Shown piece after piece: positions 59,893 to 64,000 of a stretch of DNA of 64,000 nt. Source of the DNA: Bodonicaedibacter sp963693005. GTDB taxonomy: Bacteria; Pseudomonadota; Alphaproteobacteria; UBA6184. The stretch spans positions 998,566-1,062,565 of the forward strand of contig OY843726.1 of NCBI GenBank assembly GCA_963693005.1, given 5' to 3'. Numbering within the stretch: position 1 is the stretch's first letter; the number at the start of each line of letters is the position of its first letter. Position numbers and translations under genes: made by a program. The notes beneath the pieces were generated by a model that worked only from the letters and a program-made list of their open reading frames with translations, was not told the DNA's origin and ran no database searches.

Positions 59893-60588
59893 TTATTCAG
59901 CAGCAGCAGCTTCTCTCGCATCTTTCAGACGCTTCGCGCGAGCTGCGTTTTTAGTTGCCAATTCAGCAGCAGCAGTCTCTAGTTCGGCCTCTGTTGCTTC
60001 TTTATAGTCAGGTTTTGATTTTTCAGCAGCTAAAGCTTCGTCTAAGCGTTTTTGGCGAGCTTCAGAAGTCTCTGCAGCTAGCTTTGCTTTTAAATCTGTT
60101 GCTTTCTGAAGTTTTTCAGCAAGTTCTTTTGCTTCTTTTGCTTCTTTTGCTTCTTTTGCTTCTTTTTCAGCTTGAGTAAGCTCAACTGGAGCAACTTCAG
60201 TCGAAGAAGGCTTAGGCGCTAGTTTTTTTACTTGCTCTAGAACTGCTTCGTCCGTTGAGTCAGCAGCAAGCGTAGCCAATGCTTTTAAAACGTCATGTTT
60301 TTTTAAAGCGTCATGTAAGGATTTTTCATCTGAAATATCCACATCATCGCCGAGAGCTTTTTTTACTGCATCAGAATCTTTCGCATTTAAAGCAGTTAAA
60401 ATTGAGTGACCGTCACCTTTTAAAGCTTCAGTTCCCTCAGTTTTTGCTTCTTTTTCAAGTACAACAGCCACGCGTTGCATGTTGTCGGCGCGAGTTACAA
60501 CAGATTCGGCTATCCCACCAATACGAGCATCAGCTGAAGTAATCGTTAGGGCTAACGCAGCAGCACTAAATAATAATTTTTGCTTCAT
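59893..60588 (-). CDS. Exported Lys/Glu/Ala-rich helical protein (231 residues)
   Basis: Signal peptide of about 21 residues (LLFSAAALALTITSADA), then RIGGIAESVVTRADNMQRVA, a helical middle, a KEA triplet repeat (EAKEAKEAKEAK, about residues 143-154) and a charged coiled coil to the C-terminus. RBS AAAGGAAAAACAC. It starts 17 nt after the barrel gene and is followed by the 370-residue gene, so the three likely form one transcript. I recognise no family; function unknown. Confidence 0.65.
   Translation of the reverse strand: MKQKLLFSAAALALTITSADARIGGIAESVVTRADNMQRVAVVLEKEAKTEGTEALKGDGHSILTALNAKDSDAVKKALGDDVDISDEKSLHDALKKHDVLKALATLAADSTDEAVLEQVKKLAPKPSSTEVAPVELTQAEKEAKEAKEAKEAKELAEKLQKATDLKAKLAAETSEARQKRLDEALAAEKSKPDYKEATEAELETAAAELATKNAARAKRLKDAREAAAAE
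60124..60168 (-). repeat. In-frame 9-bp tandem repeat in the 231-residue gene
   Basis: Four perfect TTCTTTTGC units (60124-60159) and a fifth imperfect one (TTCTTTTTC, 60160-60168), encoding repeated Lys-Glu-Ala. Changes of copy number keep the frame and would lengthen or shorten a helix. Confidence 0.9.
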
Positions 60589-60605
60589 GTGTTTTTCCTT
60601 TTTAA

Positions 60606-61244
60606 TTAAAATTCAGAACCGATAGAAAGTTCAACACCCGCGAAGCGAGCATCAGCTTTTGCGTCGGCTGCTCGGCCTTCCATCAAATCTGTTGAGGTTG
60701 CATCAATGCGACCTGCTAGACTTGCGTAGAAGTAAGAGTAGTTCACTCGAACACCTGCAAACACAGGCATCTTGAATTCAGAAGCCCATTCTTTTTTGTC
60801 AGCAGCTTTTGTCTGTTCAGCAAAGTTGAACTCAAGGCCAAAGCCAACGTAAGGCGTTATTTCCAAATTATTAGCTGAGGCAAATGTCCAACCTATGTTG
60901 AAGCGAGGCGCCAGACCAAGTGAATAAGGAGCAGCTTTGTTCCCTAAGACTGTTTGACTAGCCGCTTGAAACTCGTGTTCGGGTGAAAAAGTGAACTCTG
61001 CACCAGCAGAAATCTGCAAGCTTTTCCAAGCTTTGTAAGTATAATAAGTTTCGATACCGCCAGAGATGAAGTTTTCGCCTTCGTAGGCTTTTAAAATGTC
61101 TTCTCCGCCGATGTTAGAGTCTCCGCCTACTTTGCGTTCCCACACACCTTTTAATCCAACGAGAATGCTGGACTTCTGGTTTGCTTTCGCAGCAATTGGT
61201 GATAACAACATTGCTGCAGTCGATAGTAAAATTATTTTCTTCAT
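60606..61244 (-). CDS. Outer-membrane beta-barrel protein
   Basis: Start ATG 61244 behind AGGAAG gives 212 residues; the longer frame upstream is not protein-like. Signal peptide of about 22 residues (IILLSTAAMLLSPIAAKA-N), then alternating strands with aromatic girdles (YYTYKAWKSLQISAGAEFTF, NYSYFYASLAGRIDA) and the C-terminal strand FAGVELSIGSEF ending in Phe, the BAM recognition signal. Likely an eight- to ten-stranded barrel. Specific function unknown. First gene of the operon read from the promoter at 61278-61306. Confidence 0.75.
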   Translation of the reverse strand: MKKIILLSTAAMLLSPIAAKANQKSSILVGLKGVWERKVGGDSNIGGEDILKAYEGENFISGGIETYYTYKAWKSLQISAGAEFTFSPEHEFQAASQTVLGNKAAPYSLGLAPRFNIGWTFASANNLEITPYVGFGLEFNFAEQTKAADKKEWASEFKMPVFAGVRVNYSYFYASLAGRIDATSTDLMEGRAADAKADARFAGVELSIGSEF

Positions 61245-61277
61245 GGTAATACTTCCTAATTGATATTCCCAAGGGTA

Positions 61278-61306
61278 TTGATAGAGATGCGGCGGATAAA
61301 AGTCAA
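61278..61306 (-). promoter_or_regulatory. Promoter for the barrel/coiled-coil operon
   Basis: On the minus strand TTGACT (61301-61306), 17 nt, TATCAA (61278-61283). The start would be near 61271, giving a leader of about 27 nt to the ATG at 61244. Confidence 0.55.
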
Positions 61307-61420
61307 GAAAATTTCTTAATAAAAAGTTAAATTGTTTTGTTGATTTCGAATGGTGTGCGTAAACCTTATTGTTTTGCGAGGCTATGTGTTGCAAATAAAA
61401 CACACAAGATGAGTGGAGCC

Positions 61421-62755
61421 TTAGGGTTTTGGGCTGAAAACCCCAGTTATTAATCCATCTTTTAATTGGATTGAAATGCTTTTTGGAGAGTTTAGTTGCT
61501 GAGTAGAGTTAATAACTTGATGATTCTCATCGTGTACAATTGCAAATCCGCGCCTTAGCAAGTTGACAAAATTTGACTTTTCTAGGCGGGTATTAATGAC
61601 CTCAATTTTGTTTTGAGCTGTTTCTAAGCTCTGCTGAGTGTGACTTGTTAGGTTTTCTGAATGTCTTTGAAGCTCCCAACTGTGTTGTTTTAGGGTAGCT
61701 TCAGGTGATGCGCAGCGTTCTGACAAAGAGAGAAGGTTCAGCTTTTTATGGCTGTGGAACCGTTCTAAGAACTGAGCAAGGTGAATTTGATCAAGCTTTC
61801 GAAGGTGAGGAAGTAAATAGCTGTCTGGAGATTGAAGAGTGGCTTGATATCGTTGGAAAGTTGATTGATGAAATTGTAACATCCGATTAAAAGCATGCTG
61901 CATGCGTGTTTCTAGGCGGTCTAAATACTGTTTTGCATCCTCTTTTTTTGGAGCAACAATTTCGGCAGCATTTGTGGGAGTAGAGGCCCGACGATCGCTA
62001 ACATAATCTATAAGCGGGGTGTCTGGCTCATGCCCAATTGCTGTAATAATAGGAATTTCTGAAGCTCTGATTCTTCTGGCTAGAGCTTCGTCGTTAAACT
62101 GCCATAGATCTTCAAAGCTGCCTCCTCCGCGTGTGATGATAAGAACGTCAGGGCGAGGAGTAATCTTGTGAAAGCCATTTATGGCAGCGATAATGTCAGC
62201 CGGCGTATTTTCTCCCTGTACGGTTACTGGCCATAGGTATACCTTATCTTCTATATATCTTTCTTCCAATCTGGCTGTAATATCATGAAGTACTGAGCCT
62301 TCTGAAGAAGTAATTAGTCCAATGCGGTGTGGTAACCTAGGTATTGGAAGTTTTAAGCTTTCGTCAAATAAACCTTCTGCTTGGAGTAACTTTTTCCGTT
62401 GTTCTAGCAATGTAAATAAAGCACCTCTGCCGGCGGCCTCAAAGCTATCCATTATAAATTGATACTTTGATCGCCCCATGTAAGTTGTGACAGAGCCCCG
62501 ACCAACAATTTCAAGGCCATCAGACAGTGGAATGGCGAAAGATTTGGCGTAGCCACGCCATGAAACGCAATCGATAACGCAATCATCCCCCTTTAGTGCA
62601 AAATAAACGTGTCCAGATTTGTGATAGGTGACTCCTGAGACCTCTCCACGCACGCGAATAAATTGAAAGCCAGCTTCCAATCGTTTTTTAATTTGCTGGG
62701 AAAGTTCCTTAACAGTAAGATAGTTATCTGTAGGAAGTTCTTGTGGAAGTGCCAT
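61421..62755 (-). CDS. xseA: Exodeoxyribonuclease VII large subunit
   Basis: Degrades single-stranded DNA with the small subunit XseB, which is not in the window. The 444-residue product has the N-terminal OB domain (FIRVRGEVSGVTYHKSGHVY), the catalytic domain with PIPRLPHRIGLITSSEGSVL, RGGGSFEDLWQFNDEALAR and the AIGHEPDTPLIDYVSDRRAS block, and a C-terminal coiled coil. Length is usual. The start at ATG 62755 lies back to back with trhO. Confidence 0.95.
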   Translation of the reverse strand: MALPQELPTDNYLTVKELSQQIKKRLEAGFQFIRVRGEVSGVTYHKSGHVYFALKGDDCVIDCVSWRGYAKSFAIPLSDGLEIVGRGSVTTYMGRSKYQFIMDSFEAAGRGALFTLLEQRKKLLQAEGLFDESLKLPIPRLPHRIGLITSSEGSVLHDITARLEERYIEDKVYLWPVTVQGENTPADIIAAINGFHKITPRPDVLIITRGGGSFEDLWQFNDEALARRIRASEIPIITAIGHEPDTPLIDYVSDRRASTPTNAAEIVAPKKEDAKQYLDRLETRMQHAFNRMLQFHQSTFQRYQATLQSPDSYLLPHLRKLDQIHLAQFLERFHSHKKLNLLSLSERCASPEATLKQHSWELQRHSENLTSHTQQSLETAQNKIEVINTRLEKSNFVNLLRRGFAIVHDENHQVINSTQQLNSPKSISIQLKDGLITGVFSPKP

Positions 62756-62772
62756 ATATACTGTGATTTTGA

Positions 62773-62800
62773 TTGCCTTTTCAGTACAAGCTTCTATAAT
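62773..62800 (+). promoter_or_regulatory. Promoter for trhO
   Basis: TTGCCT (62773-62778), 16 nt, perfect TATAAT (62795-62800). The start would be near 62807, giving a leader of about 36 nt before the ATG at 62843. Confidence 0.6.
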
Positions 62801-62842
62801 ATGTGCAAAATGTCAACTGTTTTATCAATCAAGGATGGTTCT

Positions 62843-63754
62843 ATGAGTTTACCTTATGTAGTTGCGGCTTTATATAAGTTTGCAGATTTTTCAGATTTTA
62901 AAGAGTTTCAGCCAAAATTACTGAGTGTCTGTAAATCATTGGGTGTTAAGGGGACTCTGTTGGTGGCTGAAGAAGGAATGAACGGTACAATCTCAGGGTC
63001 GAGAGAGGGCATCGATGCAGCATTAGCGTTTATTCGCTCTCACCCATCGTTTTCAGACATTGAGCATAAGGAGTCCTTTGCTTCAAAGGAGCCTTTTTTG
63101 CGAATGAAGGTAAAGCTTAAAAAAGAGATAGTGACCATGGGGGTTCCTGGAATCACACCTAAAAATGGCGTTGGGGAATACGTTGAGCCAAAGGACTGGA
63201 ATGCATTAATTTCCCGCGATGATGTAGTGTTGATAGATACGCGTAATGATTATGAGTATGAAATTGGCACGTTTAAGGGCGCAGAAAACCCCAATACTGA
63301 AACGTTTCGTGATTTTCCTGAGTATATGAAAAAGCATTGTCCTCCGGGGTCAAATAAAAAAGTAGCCTCTTTTTGTACGGGAGGGATTCGCTGTGAACGA
63401 TCGACGGCGTTACTAAAAGAAATGGGGTATGACGAGGTGTATCATCTGAAAGGTGGAATCCTAAAGTATTTGGAAGAAATGCCTGAAAATGAAAGCCTTT
63501 GGAAAGGTGAGTGCTTTGTTTTTGATAACCGAGTTTCGGTAAAACATGGCGTTAAAGAAGGGTCATATGATCAGTGTTATGGCTGTAGATACCCAGTTTC
63601 GGATGAGCAGAAACAACACCCCCATTATAAAGAGGGCGTGCACTGTCACAGATGTTATGAAAAACGCTCAAAGTCCCAGCATTCTGGGGCTGAAGCGAGA
63701 CATCATCAAATCCAAATTGCAAAAGAAAAAGGTATAAAACACCTAGCTAGGTAA
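62843..63754 (+). CDS. trhO: tRNA uridine(34) hydroxylase TrhO (rhodanese family)
   Basis: Oxygen-dependent 5-hydroxylation of uridine at the wobble position of some tRNAs. The start is ATG 62843 behind AAGGATGG (303 residues); the longer upstream frame runs through xseA. An N-terminal acylphosphatase-like domain (YKFADFSDFKEF, AEEGMNGTISGS) precedes the rhodanese domain with DDVVLIDTRNDYEYEIGTFK and the active-site loop FCTGGIRCERST. A cysteine-rich tail (CYGCRYPVSDEQ and CHRCYEK) is also typical of the family. It was long called YceA/UPF0176. Confidence 0.93.
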   Translation: MSLPYVVAALYKFADFSDFKEFQPKLLSVCKSLGVKGTLLVAEEGMNGTISGSREGIDAALAFIRSHPSFSDIEHKESFASKEPFLRMKVKLKKEIVTMGVPGITPKNGVGEYVEPKDWNALISRDDVVLIDTRNDYEYEIGTFKGAENPNTETFRDFPEYMKKHCPPGSNKKVASFCTGGIRCERSTALLKEMGYDEVYHLKGGILKYLEEMPENESLWKGECFVFDNRVSVKHGVKEGSYDQCYGCRYPVSDEQKQHPHYKEGVHCHRCYEKRSKSQHSGAEARHHQIQIAKEKGIKHLAR

Positions 63755-63765
63755 GTAAATTAGCC

Positions 63766-63798
63766 ACAAAAACACCCCCTAAATGGGGGTGTTTTTGT
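63766..63798. terminator. Strong bidirectional terminator after trhO
   Basis: Perfect 14-bp stem ACAAAAACACCCCC (63766-63779) / GGGGGTGTTTTTGT (63785-63798), loop TAAAT. The A and T runs at its base allow termination of both trhO and the convergent gene on the right. Confidence 0.9.
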
Positions 63799-63831
63799 AT
63801 GTGTTTGAGGTAGGGTTTGAGCTCAGTGAGC

Positions 63832-64000
63832 TTAACGGTTAAGCGAGAAACTAACTCCTGCTTCTGACGCTGTCTTGCTTCCTAACTTTAAGTTGCTGGA
63901 AAAGCCAATACCTGAGTCTAAGTTTAACTTTCCGCTTAGCTCTAATTCTCCAACCACTCCTTCACGTTCTTGATATCCAAAATGCGTTGATAGGGCAACT
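63832..64000 (-). CDS. C-terminal end of a probable outer-membrane/surface protein (runs off right edge)
   Basis: The last 55 codons of a minus-strand gene whose stop is TAA at 63832-63834. The visible end alternates polar and hydrophobic residues with Gly/Ser turns (GELELSGKLNLDSGIGFSSN, then LGSKTASEAGVSFSLNR), like the strands of a beta-barrel or a beta-helix. The final residue is Arg, preceded by strand-like SFSLN. The N-terminus lies outside, so no family can be named. It is followed by the shared terminator. Confidence 0.5.
   Translation of the reverse strand, partial: VALSTHFGYQEREGVVGELELSGKLNLDSGIGFSSNLKLGSKTASEAGVSFSLNR

Noticed and set aside
62663..62842. 60-codon N-terminal extension of trhO
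   Set aside because: Lies over the xseA start and the trhO promoter; the ATG at 62843 has the ribosome-binding site and the family start.
1..64000. CRISPR arrays, insertion sequences, prophage genes, rRNA or replication origin
   Set aside because: Looked for regularly spaced repeats, transposase or integrase-with-att patterns, rRNA motifs and DnaA boxes; none was found apart from the chromosomal xerD.

Overview
The window reads as a piece of an alphaproteobacterial chromosome of moderate-to-low GC, most likely a host-associated lineage (Holosporales/Rickettsiales-like; this placement is inferred from gene order, not from a search). Order-level clues are adk sitting between secY and rpsM, no rpsD in the alpha operon, a Do-like protease directly after rplQ, hflK-hflC followed by a second Do-like protease, and tRNA-Trp in front of secE-nusG. 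No rRNA, phage, insertion sequence or CRISPR array was seen.

Layout. 1-3382 (minus): start of a class A penicillin-binding protein, gmk, mltG, fabF, acpP, closely packed with short overlaps and read from a promoter near 3450. 3725-7372 (plus): hslV, hslU, a trans-polyprenyl diphosphate synthase and a small outer-membrane protein. 7625-37208 (plus): tRNA-Trp, secE, nusG, the L11/L1/L10/L7-L12/rpoB/rpoC cluster and then the str, S10, spc and alpha operons in one uninterrupted run, with RNA hairpins at the nusG-rplK, rplA-rplJ, rplL-rpoB, rpoC-rpsL and tuf-rpsJ junctions. 37283-40479: a Do-like periplasmic protease and an Atm1-type ABC exporter. 40671-48117: cyclase-family hydrolase, recO, parvulin, xerD, a 44-residue membrane peptide, secA, uppP and a 2Fe-2S ferredoxin. 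48181-54152 (minus): a lipoprotein, parC, a second Do-like protease, hflC and hflK. 54254-61306 (minus): an accessory island of exported proteins. 61421-64000: xseA, trhO and the end of a gene running off the right edge.

The accessory island is the most unusual part. It holds eight consecutive minus-strand genes, nearly all with signal peptides and none recognised apart from one outer-membrane barrel. Three appear to form an operon (a 212-residue barrel followed by two Ala/Glu/Lys-rich helical proteins). Several of the others have their own hairpin terminators. Three of the eight appear broken by frame shifts: one by a 67-bp tandem duplication, one by a missing base just after the signal peptide, one by an extra base before a C-terminal membrane segment. 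Undoing these shifts on paper gives exported proteins, all three ending in a hydrophobic segment. In-frame short tandem repeats lie in two other members and a pentanucleotide repeat lies between two genes. This looks like a fast-evolving, partly decaying set of envelope proteins specific to this lineage.

The remaining genes are housekeeping: envelope synthesis (gmk-mltG-PBP-uppP, acpP-fabF), protein quality control (HslUV, HflKC, two Do-like proteases, a parvulin), secretion (secE, secY, secA) and DNA maintenance (recO, xerD, parC, xseA).
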